The notes: generated by a model from the sequence alone, not told the origin. 42,369 nucleotides of DNA from Modestobacter excelsi (GCF_005930495.1 NZ_SJEX01000042.1:1-42369); one strand, 5' to 3'. Counted from the stretch's first letter, positions 14,502 through 22,853 are shown. A program made the numbers and translations.

Positions 14502-15116
14502 ATGACATCCGCCCCCCAGAGTCCGGCCCAGCAGCACGCCCACGACGCGGCCCGGTTCACCGAGCTGGTCCGGTCCGCCTCAGCCGCCGACTGGACCCGA
14601 TCCAGTCCGGTCGCGGGGTGGACGGCTCTCGACGTCGTGCAGCACCTGGTCGAGTGGTCCCGCGGCTTCCTCATGGGTGCCGGGATCGACCTCCCGGCCC
14701 TGGACGTCGCCGCTGACCCCGTGGCCGCCTGGGAGCAGCACGTCACCGACATCCAGGCCGTCCTCGACGATCCCGCCGGACGGGTGCTCAGCAACCCGCA
14801 CACCGGCGACAAGCCGGTGGACGAGGCGATCGACCAGTTCTACACCGCCGACGTCTGGATGCACTCCTGGGACCTCGCCAAGGCGCTCGGTCGCGAGCCC
14901 GACCTGGGCCAGGAGCGGTGCAGCGCCGTGCTGGCCGCCATGGAGCCGATGGAGCAGCTGCTGCGCGACAGCGGGCAGTTCGGTCCCGCTGTGCCCGTCG
15001 ACCACGACGCCTCCCCTCAGGACAGGCTGATCGCCTTCATCGGCCGCGACCCGGCCTGGCGACCCGGCGATGGGGCGTCACGGACGAGCGTCCCGGCCCG
15101 GGACGCGGTCGGCTGA
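14502..15116 (+). CDS. TIGR03086-like metal-binding protein (MDMPI/DinB fold)
   Basis: A 204-aa protein of the maleylpyruvate isomerase/DinB-like superfamily. The first metal motif lies in SPVAGWTALDVVQHLVEWSR and the second in DVWMHSWDLAKALGREPDLG. The reaction is unknown; relatives bind a divalent metal and sometimes mycothiol. Start: ATG at 14502, with AAGGGA about 8 nt upstream. It is probably controlled by the paired operators at 14391-14452. Its 3' end overlaps an NmrA-like remnant on the other strand. A paralogue is in the island (8143-8709). Confidence 0.88.
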   Translation: MTSAPQSPAQQHAHDAARFTELVRSASAADWTRSSPVAGWTALDVVQHLVEWSRGFLMGAGIDLPALDVAADPVAAWEQHVTDIQAVLDDPAGRVLSNPHTGDKPVDEAIDQFYTADVWMHSWDLAKALGREPDLGQERCSAVLAAMEPMEQLLRDSGQFGPAVPVDHDASPQDRLIAFIGRDPAWRPGDGASRTSVPARDAVG

Positions 15117-15430
15117 GGACCACCGGGCGGCGGCCTGGTACATGCCGGGGAGGAAGCGGGCGACGAACTCCGGCCGGCCGGCCGCGACCTGGGCGGCGAC
15201 CCACTCGTCCTCGCCGGCCACCACCCGGGCGATGGTCCGCCCGGTCAGCTCGGGCGCCATCGCCGCTACCCCGTCGAACGTCGGCGCCGCGCTCGCGGTG
15301 AGCGTCGTCGGGCCGTCGTACGCGCCGTTCGAGGCGAGGACGACCGCGGGCCTCGGCGGCGTCCTCGCGCGCCGTCCAGGACACGGGTCCATCGGCCGGG
15401 AGCGACGGTGAGCAGCGACTCCTGGCCGAG
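15078..15430 (-). pseudogene. NAD(P)-binding (NmrA/SDR-type) oxidoreductase remnant
   Basis: The minus strand reads VVLASNGAYDGPTTLTASAA, TFDGVAAMAPELTGRTIARV and VARFLPGMYQAA, the C-terminal part of an NmrA-like NAD(P)H-binding protein. The preceding segment ADGPVSWTAREDAAEA lies in another frame, so there is an indel near 15360. The Rossmann N-terminus is absent, and no trace of it is seen up to 15470. It is a dead fragment, overlapping the end of the TIGR03086-like gene. Confidence 0.7.
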
Positions 15431-15758
15431 TGGCTCGACCGCGTCGTCGGCGCCCCCTCGCCCGACGCCACGAGCTGATCTCGTCCACCGGGGAGAGCTC
15501 GCCCGGTCCGGGGGGATAGGCGGCCCCGCCGGCCGGTTGGTTCGACCGACGGAGCCTCGCCCGCACGATCTCCCGGGAAGGACCGCGCAGACTCCGTTCA
15601 GTGTTCTCCTCGGAGGGGCAGACCAGCCACCCGGCGCGGGCCCGCGCCCGGAGCGTTCGAGGGCCGCGACCGGAGCGACGTTCGGCGCCTCACCCCTGAG
15701 GGTCCTCCGCTGAAAGATCGTGCCCCAGCATGTTGGGGCGACTGCCGATCCCAGGGAC
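15431..15758. other. Stretch between the NmrA remnant and the GGDEF gene
   Basis: No gene is supported here. A small hairpin, CCCCA/TGGGG, at 15722-15737 lies just upstream of the GGDEF start. A GTG at 15720 could extend the GGDEF protein by 13 residues. Confidence 0.35.
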
Positions 15759-16712
15759 ATGCGCATCCCGCGGACCACGAGGGCGCGAGACCCTCCAGCA
15801 GCAGCCAGGACGGCGGTCCTGGTGCTGCTGGTCTGCGCCGTCGTCCTGGTGGTCTTCTCCTTCTTCGGCCCCAACGCCGTGTCGGCGACCGGGATCATGG
15901 CGTCCTGGATCAGCGCGGCACTGCTCGTGGCCCTCGCCGTGGCCTTCCGGCTCACGGCGCCGGAGCGGATCGACAGCCGAGGTGGCTACGTGCTCATCGC
16001 GGTCATCGGGGTCACCCTCTGCTGCGGGATGAACTGGGTGACCAGCGACCCGTCGGCCGACGCGCAGGCGTTCCTCGCGTTCCCGGTGCTGTGGGCCGGG
16101 GTGCACCTGCGCCGGGGCGCCGTCACCCTCGTCACCGCGCTGGCCATCGGCGGTGACGGGATCGTGCTGTTCCACCTCGAGCCGGTCGGCAACGCCGTCA
16201 CCGACCTCAGCTTCTCCGGTGCCGTGCTCGCCGTCATGGCCGTGATGCTGGTCCGTGCGGGGGAGACCCAGGAGGGGCTGGTCGCGATGCTCCAGCAGCA
16301 GGCCAGCGTCGACTCGCTCACCGGGCTGGTGAACCGCCGGGTGCTCGACGAGGCACTGTCCCTGGCGCTCAGCACCCGGCCCACCGGGCAGGGCACCGCG
16401 CTGGTGATCGTCGACGTCGACTCGTTCAAGTCCATCAACGACCAGCACAGCCACCCGGTCGGCGACGACGCCCTGGCGCACATCGCCGGGGTGCTCCGCT
16501 CGGTGCTGCGCGCCGGCGACGGGGTGCTCAGCCGGATGGGCGGCGACGAGCTGGCCGTGCTGCTGCCCGACTGCCCCGCCGACGTGGCGGTCCGGCGGGC
16601 CACGGACGTGCTGGACGCCGTCCGTGCCACACCGCTGGTCCTCCCGGACGGCGGACTGCTCGCCATCCCGGTGAGCCTCGGCGCCGCCTGGGTCTTTGAT
16701 CAGGTCACCTGA
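15759..16712 (+). CDS. Membrane GGDEF protein, truncated at its C-terminus
   Basis: A putative diguanylate cyclase of 317 aa. Residues of about 15-165 hold five or six membrane spans forming a sensor region. The GGDEF domain starts at DSLTGLVNRR (near 184); the active-site motif is GGDEL (261-265), which is acceptable, but the I-site-like RxxD is one residue further away than usual. The chain stops 52 residues after GGDEL, whereas about 75-80 are normal, so the last helix region is missing. The final codons and the TGA lie inside the palindrome at 16694-16718. Activity is doubtful. The start at 15759 has AGGGAC just upstream. Confidence 0.8.
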   Translation: MRIPRTTRARDPPAAARTAVLVLLVCAVVLVVFSFFGPNAVSATGIMASWISAALLVALAVAFRLTAPERIDSRGGYVLIAVIGVTLCCGMNWVTSDPSADAQAFLAFPVLWAGVHLRRGAVTLVTALAIGGDGIVLFHLEPVGNAVTDLSFSGAVLAVMAVMLVRAGETQEGLVAMLQQQASVDSLTGLVNRRVLDEALSLALSTRPTGQGTALVIVDVDSFKSINDQHSHPVGDDALAHIAGVLRSVLRAGDGVLSRMGGDELAVLLPDCPADVAVRRATDVLDAVRATPLVLPDGGLLAIPVSLGAAWVFDQVT

Positions 16713-16777
16713 TCAAAGGGCGTCCTCCCTCACCAGCGTTGGTGCGGGAGGACGCCTTCTGATCAGGTGACCTGATC
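16694..16777. repeat. Palindrome-hairpin-palindrome cassette
   Basis: Three structures in a row. First, a palindrome (16694-16718) with 11-bp arms CTTTGATCAGG/CCTGATCAAAG around TCA. Second, a hairpin (16719-16756): GGCGTCCTCCC pairs with GGGAGGACGCC, then CACCA with TGGTG, loop GCGT. Third, a palindrome (16761-16777) with arms GATCAGG/CCTGATC around TGA. The hairpin can end transcription of both convergent genes. The first palindrome supplies the stop codon of the GGDEF gene. Confidence 0.75.
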
Positions 16778-16789
16778 CACGCCATGAAG

Positions 16790-17929
16790 CTAGAACAGCC
16801 GGCGGACCGTGGCGGCGAGCGTCCGGGCGGTCAGCCGGCCGTCGGCCAGGCCCAGCGCGACGACGTCGTCGAACACCCGCTGCTCGTCCACGGCCGCCCG
16901 CACGGCGGCGTCCATGAGCACCGGCCACCGGCTCAGCTGGGACGCGACGCCCGACGACCGCAGGTGCGCACCCAGCCGCTGGTCCAGCGCCCGCTGCAGC
17001 ACCTGCCCGGCCTGCGCCCCGGCCGCCGACGCCGCCCCGGCGAGCGCGCCGGACAGCACCGCGTAGAAGATCCCCTCGCCGGTCAGCGGGTTGATCAGGG
17101 ACTGCGCGTCCCCGGCCAGCAGCACCCGCCCGCCCGGCAGCCGCGGCCGGCCGGTCGACAGCGGCAGCCGGTGCGCCCGCAGCCCGGTCGGCTCGACCCC
17201 CGGCAGCATCCGGTGCAGCCCGGCGACGAGCTCCGCGCGGGTCACCCCGCCCGAGACGAGCTCCCCGTACCCCACGTTGGCCCGCCCGTCGCCGAGCGGG
17301 AACGACCAGGCGTACGCCGGCCAGCGCTGCTCCGTCGTCGTCACCACCTGCACGCCGTCCATCCCCGGCAGCACGGGGGCGTAGCCGCGGATCGCGACGG
17401 CCAGCCGGTCCGGCCGGTTCGGGAGCACACCCAGGGCCCGGCGGACGACGGACTCCGCGCCGTCGGCACCGACCAGCACGGGCGCGCTGAACCGGCCGTC
17501 GACCTCGACGTGCGTCGGGTGGACGACGACCGAGCGCACCGTGTGCCGCTGGAACCGGGCGCCGCCGGCCAGCACCTGATCGAGCAGCCGCCCGTCGAGC
17601 ACCGCCCGCGGGACGACGACCGACGGGCGCGCCGTCTCCCGCTCGACCGTCGTCCCGCGCGGGCTGCGCAGCCGGAGCCGGGGGACGGTGGGGAAGCCGT
17701 CGGTCAGCGCAGCGACGTCGATGCCGAGAACGGCCAGCACGTCCAGCGCCTCGGGGGCGATCCCGTCGCCGCAGACCTTGTCCCGCGGGAAGGCGGCGCG
17801 GTCGAGCACCAGCACGTCGGCGTCCGGACGGGCCCGGCGGACGGCGGCGGCACACGCGGCACCGGCCGGGCCGCCCCCGACGACGAGGACGTCCGCGCGC
17901 TCCGTGCTCAGGCGGCCGGCGGGGTCCAC
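16790..17929 (-). CDS. Geranylgeranyl reductase family FAD-dependent oxidoreductase
   Basis: A 379-aa flavoprotein. The N-terminal dinucleotide motif is [20 protein letters not shown], followed by [11 protein letters not shown], the family's CGDG-type signature, and later [20 protein letters not shown], which contacts FAD. Members saturate isoprenoid chains, for example of menaquinone or lipids; the substrate here is unknown. The start is the GTG at 17929, which overlaps the end of the LOG gene by 22 nt, so the two are probably co-transcribed. A menB gene elsewhere in the window makes menaquinone side-chain reduction conceivable, but this is not specific evidence. Confidence 0.88.
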   Translation of the reverse strand: MDPAGRLSTERADVLVVGGGPAGAACAAAVRRARPDADVLVLDRAAFPRDKVCGDGIAPEALDVLAVLGIDVAALTDGFPTVPRLRLRSPRGTTVERETARPSVVVPRAVLDGRLLDQVLAGGARFQRHTVRSVVVHPTHVEVDGRFSAPVLVGADGAESVVRRALGVLPNRPDRLAVAIRGYAPVLPGMDGVQVVTTTEQRWPAYAWSFPLGDGRANVGYGELVSGGVTRAELVAGLHRMLPGVEPTGLRAHRLPLSTGRPRLPGGRVLLAGDAQSLINPLTGEGIFYAVLSGALAGAASAAGAQAGQVLQRALDQRLGAHLRSSGVASQLSRWPVLMDAAVRAAVDEQRVFDDVVALGLADGRLTARTLAATVRRLF

Positions 17930-18476
17930 TTGCGGGCCGGGTGCTCGTAGTCCCCGACGAAGGCCAGCAGCCCGGCCGCGTCGTGCACCACGCCGAGCGC
18001 CTCGAGCCGATTGGCGGCGAGGTAGCCGTCGTCGACCATCCGGCGCAGCTGGGTGAGCTGCGGCTGCCAGAACCCGTCGACGTCGAGGAACGCCGTCGGC
18101 TTGGCGTGCAGGCCGAGCATCCCCCAGGTCCAGGCCTCGAACAGCTCCTCCAGCGTGCCGGCGGCGCCGGGCAGCGCGACGAAGGCGTCGGCGAGCTCGG
18201 CCATCCGGGCCTTGCGCTCGTGCATCGTCTGCACGACCTCGATCCGCGGCAGGCCCGGGTGCGCCAGCTCGTCGTCCACCAGGTGCTGCGGGATCACCCC
18301 GACCACCTCACCGCCAGCGGCCAGCGCGGCGTCGGCGACGACGCCCATCAGCCGACGTGCCCGCCGCCGTAGACGATGCCGATCCCCGCCCGGGCCAGCT
18401 CACCGGCGAAGGTCGCGGCGGCCTGCTGGTGGGACGGCGGCCCGGCCTGGGACCCGGTGAAGACGGCGATGCGCAC
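17908..18476 (-). pseudogene. LOG-family (cytokinin riboside monophosphate phosphoribohydrolase-like) gene, split by a frameshift
   Basis: From GTG 18476 the frame reads RIAVFTGSQAGPPSHQQAAA and ends [11 protein letters not shown] at a TGA (18350-18348). The rest of the protein continues from the overlapping ATG at 18348 ([20 protein letters not shown]), with the LOG motif as [13 protein letters not shown]. An intact gene would read [17 protein letters not shown]; the loss of one C explains the break. The 42-aa and 146-aa products overlap as TGATG, so reinitiation could still make both halves. It may also be a sequencing error. LOG enzymes remove ribose phosphate from nucleotides. Confidence 0.75.
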
Positions 18477-18504
18477 GCCGCGACGGTATGCGCATCGCCG
18501 TTCC

Positions 18505-18560
18505 GGCCCCCCTGCAGGGTCCCGCCGCGAGCGTGCGAGCGGTGGGGGGCAGGGGGGTCC
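18505..18560. terminator. 56-nt structured repeat, copy 3 (terminator-like)
   Basis: Read on the minus strand it begins 4 nt after the MaoC stop codon. It has the same length and loop (TCGCACGCTC) as copy 1, but three stem positions differ, and each is matched by a change in its partner: one in the outer stem and two in the inner stem (CCGC/GCGG instead of CGCC/GGCG). Confidence 0.75.
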
Positions 18561-18564
18561 TTCC

Positions 18565-19023
18565 TCAGGCGTAGGCGCGGGTGACCCACTCGGCGATGCA
18601 GACCGGCTTGTCGCCGCCCTCGCGCTCGATGGTCACGGCGAAGGTGTTCTGCAGCCCGCCGGCGACCTCCTCGACGTCCTTGAGCGTCACCCGCGCCCGG
18701 ACCTTCGAGCCGACCGGCACGGGCGCGGGGAACCGGACCTTGTTCAGGCCGTAGTTCACGCCCATCTTCGCGTCGGTGATCTCGTAGGTCTGGGAGACCA
18801 GCGGCACGAGCAGCGACAGGGTCAGGTAGCCGTGCGCGATGGGGCCGCCGAACGGGCTCTCCTTCTTCGCGCGCTCCACGTCGACGTGGATCCACTGGTG
18901 GTCACCGGTGGCGTCGGCGAAGAGGTTGACCGCGTCCTGGGTCACCTCGTACCAGTCGCTGGTGCCGAGCTCCTGGCCCTTCAGCGAGGGCAGGTCGGCG
19001 AGGGTCGTCGTGGTGGTGGTCAT
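18565..19023 (-). CDS. MaoC-family enoyl-CoA hydratase (CouM-like)
   Basis: A 152-aa hot-dog-fold hydratase. The hydratase-2 motif is present: FADATGDHQWIHVDVERAK (catalytic Asp and His), then FGGPIAHGYLTLSL. It would add water to the double bond of an enoyl-CoA such as p-coumaroyl-CoA. It is the last gene of a four-gene operon; its ATG overlaps the ligase stop as ATGA. In the actinobacterial p-hydroxycinnamate pathway a hydratase acts between the CoA ligase and the SDR dehydrogenase, which matches this context. The operon ends with a 56-nt terminator-like repeat. Confidence 0.88.
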   Translation of the reverse strand: MTTTTTTLADLPSLKGQELGTSDWYEVTQDAVNLFADATGDHQWIHVDVERAKKESPFGGPIAHGYLTLSLLVPLVSQTYEITDAKMGVNYGLNKVRFPAPVPVGSKVRARVTLKDVEEVAGGLQNTFAVTIEREGGDKPVCIAEWVTRAYA

Positions 19024-20564
19024 GCGTCCTCCTCGGTGAGCACGAACGTGTGTCGTAGGTCTGGCTTGCGGATCTTGCCGGTCGCGGTCTTCGGGAGCTC
19101 GGCCACGTAGCGGACCTCCTTGGGCACCTTGAACCCCGCGAGGCGTTCCCGCAGCGTGGCGCGCAGCGCGTCGCCGTCCTGCGGGGTGCCGGGTGCGGGG
19201 ACGACGACGGCCAGGCCGACCTCGCCCCAGTGCGGGTCGGGCACCCCGATGACCGCGACCTCCTGCACCTCGGGCAGCTCGAGCATCACGGACTCGACCT
19301 CGGCCGGGTACACGTTCTCGCCCCCGGAGATGATCATGTCCTTGTAGCGGTCGCGGATGTAGAGGTAGCCCTCCTCGTCGGTCGAGCCGGCGTCCCCGGA
19401 GTGGTACCAGCCGTCGACGATCGCGGCCGCGGTGGCCTCGGGGGAGTTCCAGTACCCGGCCATGATGTTCGGCCCGGACAGCACGATCTCCCCGACCTCC
19501 CCGGGCGGGCACTCCGTCCCGTCGGGCCGGACCACCCTCACGTCGGTGAAGAACTGCGCCTTGCCGGCCGACCCGACGTGGCTCACCGCGTCCGCGCTGT
19601 CCAGCGACGTGCCGGCCGGCGCCGACTCGGTCATCCCGTAGGCCTGCTGCACGGTGACCCCGCGGTCGAGCCAGGTGCGCAGCAACGGCAGCGGGAGCGG
19701 TGCTCCGGCGGCGCCGATGGTGCGCAGCGCCGAGAGGTCGAGGGTCTGGAAGCCGGGCTGGCGGCTGAGCGCGTCCAGCATCGTGGGGACGGCGAAGAAC
19801 GACGTCACCCGCTGCTCGGCGATGACCGCGAGCGTGGCCGGCGGGTCGAAGCCGCGGACCAGCACCCCGCAGCCGCCGCGCATCAGGGTCGGGTTGAGCG
19901 TCCCGTTCAGCCCGCCGATGTGGAACAGCGGCGCCAGGGCGAGGGTCCGCTCGTCCGGGGCGAAGTCGAAGCCGAGCACCTGGCTCATGCACGACCAGGT
20001 CATGTTGCCGTGGGTGAGCACCGCGCCCTTGGGCCGGCCGGTGGTGCCCGAGGTGTACATGATCAGGCAGATGTCGTCGAGGGTCACCGCCTCGTCGCGC
20101 TTGACCGGGTCGGCGTCGGCGAGCAGCTGCTGCCAGTCCAGGGAGCCGGCCCCGCCGGCCAGCGGCGGTTCAGCCGCGATCCACTCTCGGACGGCGGGCA
20201 GCGCGGTGCGCAGCGTGTCCGCCGTCGTCCCGTGCTCCCGGCCGTGCACGACCAGCGACGCGCCGGAGTGCTCCAGGACGTACTGCGCCTCTGGGGCGGT
20301 GAGCCGGGCGTTGACCGGCACCCAGATCGCGCCGAGCTGGCCGCAGGCGTAGAGCGACTCCAGGCCGGCGGGGTGGTTGGCGCCGAACCAGGCGACCCGG
20401 TCACCCCGCTGGACCCCGAGCCGGGCGAGCGCCTCGGCGGCGCGCCGGACCCGCAGCGCGAACTCGCCGTGGGTGGTCGTCGTGCCCTCGAACCACAGCG
20501 CCGGCTTGTGCGGGGCGCTCCGCAGGTGCCGCTCGGGCCAGGAGCCCAGGCCGGCGTTCCTCAC
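19020..20564 (-). CDS. Acyl-CoA ligase, class I adenylate-forming (CouL-like)
   Basis: A 514-aa AMP-forming CoA ligase. Seen: P-loop MYTSGTTGRPKGAVLTHGN, AYGMTESAPAG, the A8 hinge YIRDRYKDMIISGGENVYPA and the catalytic Lys in PKTATGKIRK. The start is GTG 20564, overlapping the amidohydrolase stop as GTGA; the frame stays open far upstream but only as a shadow of that gene. Operon position suggests it activates a hydroxycinnamic acid (p-coumarate, ferulate) to its CoA thioester. Sequence alone cannot separate this from other aryl or medium-chain acids. Confidence 0.9.
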   Translation of the reverse strand: MRNAGLGSWPERHLRSAPHKPALWFEGTTTTHGEFALRVRRAAEALARLGVQRGDRVAWFGANHPAGLESLYACGQLGAIWVPVNARLTAPEAQYVLEHSGASLVVHGREHGTTADTLRTALPAVREWIAAEPPLAGGAGSLDWQQLLADADPVKRDEAVTLDDICLIMYTSGTTGRPKGAVLTHGNMTWSCMSQVLGFDFAPDERTLALAPLFHIGGLNGTLNPTLMRGGCGVLVRGFDPPATLAVIAEQRVTSFFAVPTMLDALSRQPGFQTLDLSALRTIGAAGAPLPLPLLRTWLDRGVTVQQAYGMTESAPAGTSLDSADAVSHVGSAGKAQFFTDVRVVRPDGTECPPGEVGEIVLSGPNIMAGYWNSPEATAAAIVDGWYHSGDAGSTDEEGYLYIRDRYKDMIISGGENVYPAEVESVMLELPEVQEVAVIGVPDPHWGEVGLAVVVPAPGTPQDGDALRATLRERLAGFKVPKEVRYVAELPKTATGKIRKPDLRHTFVLTEEDA

Positions 20565-21436
20565 CGCAGCCCCAGGGCCCGGATCGCGTTCTCCTTCATG
20601 ATGAGCGGCTTGACCTCCGGCTTGATGTCCAGCTGCTCGAAGTCGTTGATCCACCGCTCGGGGCGCAGCAGCGGGTAGTCCGAGCCGAAGAGCACCTTGT
20701 GCTTCAGCAGCCCGTTGGCGGCCTTCACCAGTTGCGGCGGGAAGTACTTCGGCGACCAGCCGGACAGGTCGATGTAGGCGTTGGCCTTGTGGGTGGCCAC
20801 CGAGATCGCCGAGTCCTGCCAGGGCACCGAGGGGTGCGCCATGATGATCGTCAGGCCGGGGAAGTCGGCGGCGACGTCGTCGAGCAGCATCGGGTCGGAG
20901 TAGCGCAGCTTGATCCCGCGCCCACCCGGCAGGCCGGCGCCGATGCCGGTCTGACCGGTGTGGAACAGCGCCGGGACGCCGAGGGCCTGCAGCTCCTCGT
21001 ACAGCGGGTAGACCGCGGGGTCGTTGGGCTCGAAGCCCTGCAGCGAGGGGTGGAACTTGAACCCGCGGACGCCGTGGGACTCCACCAGCTTGCGGGCCAG
21101 CCGGATGCCGGCCACCCCGCGGGCGGGGTCGACCGAGCCGAACGGGATGAGCACGTCGGGGTGCTCCGCTGCCAGGTCGGCGATCTCCTCGTTGGACAGC
21201 GCCGGCTGACCGGTGGCCATCTCGGTGTCGACGGTGAAGACGACGGCGGCCATGTTCTTGGCCCGGTAGTCCGCGGCGATGTCCGGGACCGTCGGGTCGT
21301 AGGGGTCGCCCTTGAAGTACTTCGCGGCGGCCGCGGACAGCTCGTCGTCCAGGGCCATGTGGCCGTGGGTGTCGGCGTGCACGTGGGTGTGGACGTCGAT
21401 GGCGACCAGCGCGTCGAGGTCCAGCTGCAGGGTCAC
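20561..21436 (-). CDS. Amidohydrolase-family beta-ketoacyl-CoA hydrolase (CouO-like)
   Basis: A 291-aa metal-dependent amidohydrolase. Metal ligands are visible in AIDVHTHVH (HxH), FKFHPSLQ, MAHPS and LFGSDYPLL. The best functional match is 4-hydroxyphenyl-beta-ketoacyl-CoA hydrolase, which splits the beta-keto side chain hydrolytically to give the aromatic acid and acetyl-CoA, replacing a thiolase. The call rests on the family resemblance and on the flanking SDR, ligase, hydratase and MarR genes. The start is GTG 21436, overlapping the SDR stop as GTGA. Other members of the family are decarboxylases, so activity needs a test. Confidence 0.82.
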   Translation of the reverse strand: MTLQLDLDALVAIDVHTHVHADTHGHMALDDELSAAAAKYFKGDPYDPTVPDIAADYRAKNMAAVVFTVDTEMATGQPALSNEEIADLAAEHPDVLIPFGSVDPARGVAGIRLARKLVESHGVRGFKFHPSLQGFEPNDPAVYPLYEELQALGVPALFHTGQTGIGAGLPGGRGIKLRYSDPMLLDDVAADFPGLTIIMAHPSVPWQDSAISVATHKANAYIDLSGWSPKYFPPQLVKAANGLLKHKVLFGSDYPLLRPERWINDFEQLDIKPEVKPLIMKENAIRALGLR

Positions 21437-22341
21437 TTGGGGGGCTCCGGCAGCTGCTGCCCCACCGTCTGCAGTGAGCCCTGGAAGGCCTTCGGCCAGA
21501 CCTCGGCGATGGCGTCGGCGGACCAGCCGGTGCCGTCGGCGAACTCGACGACGACCTCGCTGGGGTGCGACCACAGCGCCAGCCGGTCACCGCCGATGCC
21601 GACCGCCTGGCCGGTGATGCCGGCGGCGGCGTCGGAGGCGAGGAAGGCGACCAGCCCGGCGGCGTCCTCGGGGGAGCCGAAGCCGAGCTCCTGGCGGGCG
21701 AAGGCCGGCAGCGGCTCCCCGGCCTGCAGGGCGTCGACGTAGGGCTTGAGGAACGGCACCGTCTCGGTCATCGCGGTGGCGGCGACCGGGACGATCGCGT
21801 TCACGGTGATCTCCGCCCGGGCCAGCTCCATGGCCCAGGTGCGGACCATGCCGACGATGCCGGCCTTGGCCGCGGCGTAGTTCGTCTGGCCGAAGTTGCC
21901 GACCTGGCCGGTGGGGGAGCCCACGCAGATGACCCGCCCGCCCTCACCCTGCTCCCGCATCCGGACGACGGCCGCCCGCGTGCAGGTGAACGTCCCGCGC
22001 AGGTGGGTGGTGATCACCGCGTCGAACTGCTCGTCGGTCATCTTCCACACCGTGGTGTCCCGCAGGATGCCGGCGTTGTTGACCAGGACGTCGAGCCGGC
22101 CGAACTCGCTGACCGCCCGGTCGACCAGCGCCTGGGCCGCCTCGCTCGAGCCGACGGGCACGACCTCGGCCACGGCCGTGCCGCCGGCCTGGGTGATCGA
22201 GGCGACCGCGGCGTCGGCGACCGCGGCCTCGACGTCGTTGACCACGACGGAGGCGCCGCGGCGCGCCAGCTCGGTGGCATAGGCGAGGCCGAGGCCCCGT
22301 CCGGATCCGGTGACGACGGCGACCTTGCCGGACAGGTCCAC
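21433..22341 (-). CDS. Short-chain dehydrogenase, 3-hydroxyacyl-CoA type (CouN-like)
   Basis: A 302-aa SDR. Cofactor motif TGSGRGLG (near residue 11), structural NNAG, and a catalytic set Ser-x12-Tyr-xxx-Lys (GSPTGQ to NYAAAK). It would oxidise the beta-hydroxyacyl-CoA made by the MaoC hydratase. It is longer than a classical SDR, with a C-terminal tail (SEVVVEFADGTGW) also seen in multifunctional beta-oxidation SDRs. It is the first gene of the operon; the start is GTG 22341 with GGAG 5 nt upstream. Its promoter (TTGACA, 18 nt, TACGTT) overlaps a MarR-type operator. Confidence 0.88.
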   Translation of the reverse strand: MDLSGKVAVVTGSGRGLGLAYATELARRGASVVVNDVEAAVADAAVASITQAGGTAVAEVVPVGSSEAAQALVDRAVSEFGRLDVLVNNAGILRDTTVWKMTDEQFDAVITTHLRGTFTCTRAAVVRMREQGEGGRVICVGSPTGQVGNFGQTNYAAAKAGIVGMVRTWAMELARAEITVNAIVPVAATAMTETVPFLKPYVDALQAGEPLPAFARQELGFGSPEDAAGLVAFLASDAAAGITGQAVGIGGDRLALWSHPSEVVVEFADGTGWSADAIAEVWPKAFQGSLQTVGQQLPEPPK

Positions 22342-22376
22342 GGGTGCTCCTCAACGAGACAGGGGGTGGTCTGGGC

Positions 22377-22410
22377 AACGTAGGTGCGTATCGTGGAGCT
22401 TGTCAACGAT
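22377..22410 (-). promoter_or_regulatory. Promoter of the cou-like operon with MarR operator
   Basis: On the minus strand a perfect -35 TTGACA (22406-22401) and -10 TACGTT (22382-22377) are 18 nt apart. An inverted repeat ATCGTGG/CAACGAT (22390-22410, 7-nt spacer, one mismatch) covers the -35 box. The divergent MarR gene starts just beyond it, so one operator can control both. Confidence 0.7.
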
Positions 22411-22420
22411 GGAGGTGCGC

Positions 22421-22849
22421 ATGGGTCAGCCCCTGGCCGACGACCTGGGTTTCCTGCTCTCCCGCGCCAGCGGGCAGGTCGTGCGGGTGACGAACGCCGC
22501 CCTGGCCGAGCACGGGCTGCGCGTGCGGTCCTACTCGGTGCTGGTGCTGGCCTGCGAGGCCGCGGACGGGCTCAGCCAGCGCGAGCTGGCCACCGTGCTC
22601 GGCCTGGACCCCTCCCAGGTGGTGCTGCTGGTCGACGAGCTCGCCGCCGCCGGGCTGGTCGAGCGGCAGGCGGCGGAGGCCGACCGGCGCACCCGGCTGG
22701 TGGTCCCCACACCCGAGGGCCGACGGGTCCGCGACGCCGCCGGCCTGGACGCCGACGCCGCCGTCGAGGCCCCGCTGGGCCTGCTCGGGGACGCCGAGCG
22801 CGACCGGCTCCGGGACATGCTCACCCGCATCTGGACCGCCACCGGCTGA
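22421..22849 (+). CDS. MarR family regulator (CouR-like)
   Basis: A 142-aa winged-helix repressor. Recognition region: LSQRELATVLGLDPSQVVLL, wing: RQAAEADRRTRLVVPTPEG. The ATG at 22421 is chosen over that at 22409 because GGAGGTG (22411-22417) then forms the ribosome site. It is divergent from the SDR-amidohydrolase-ligase-MaoC operon, as couR is in the p-hydroxycinnamate cluster of Rhodococcus, where the repressor is released by p-coumaroyl-CoA. That effector is an inference here. The 56-nt repeat starts 4 nt after its stop. Confidence 0.88.
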   Translation: MGQPLADDLGFLLSRASGQVVRVTNAALAEHGLRVRSYSVLVLACEAADGLSQRELATVLGLDPSQVVLLVDELAAAGLVERQAAEADRRTRLVVPTPEGRRVRDAAGLDADAAVEAPLGLLGDAERDRLRDMLTRIWTATG

Positions 22850-22853
22850 AGAA

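Noticed and set aside
16790-17929. Assigning the reductase-family flavoprotein to menaquinone side-chain reduction (MenJ)
   Set aside because: Family motifs do not fix the substrate, and menB is about 18 kb away; kept as a general family call.
19020-21590. Reading the acyl-CoA ligase as an 856-aa fusion extending to 21590
   Set aside because: The extension lies opposite frame of the amidohydrolase, is Arg/Pro-rich, and the GTGA overlap at 20561-20564 gives a natural start.
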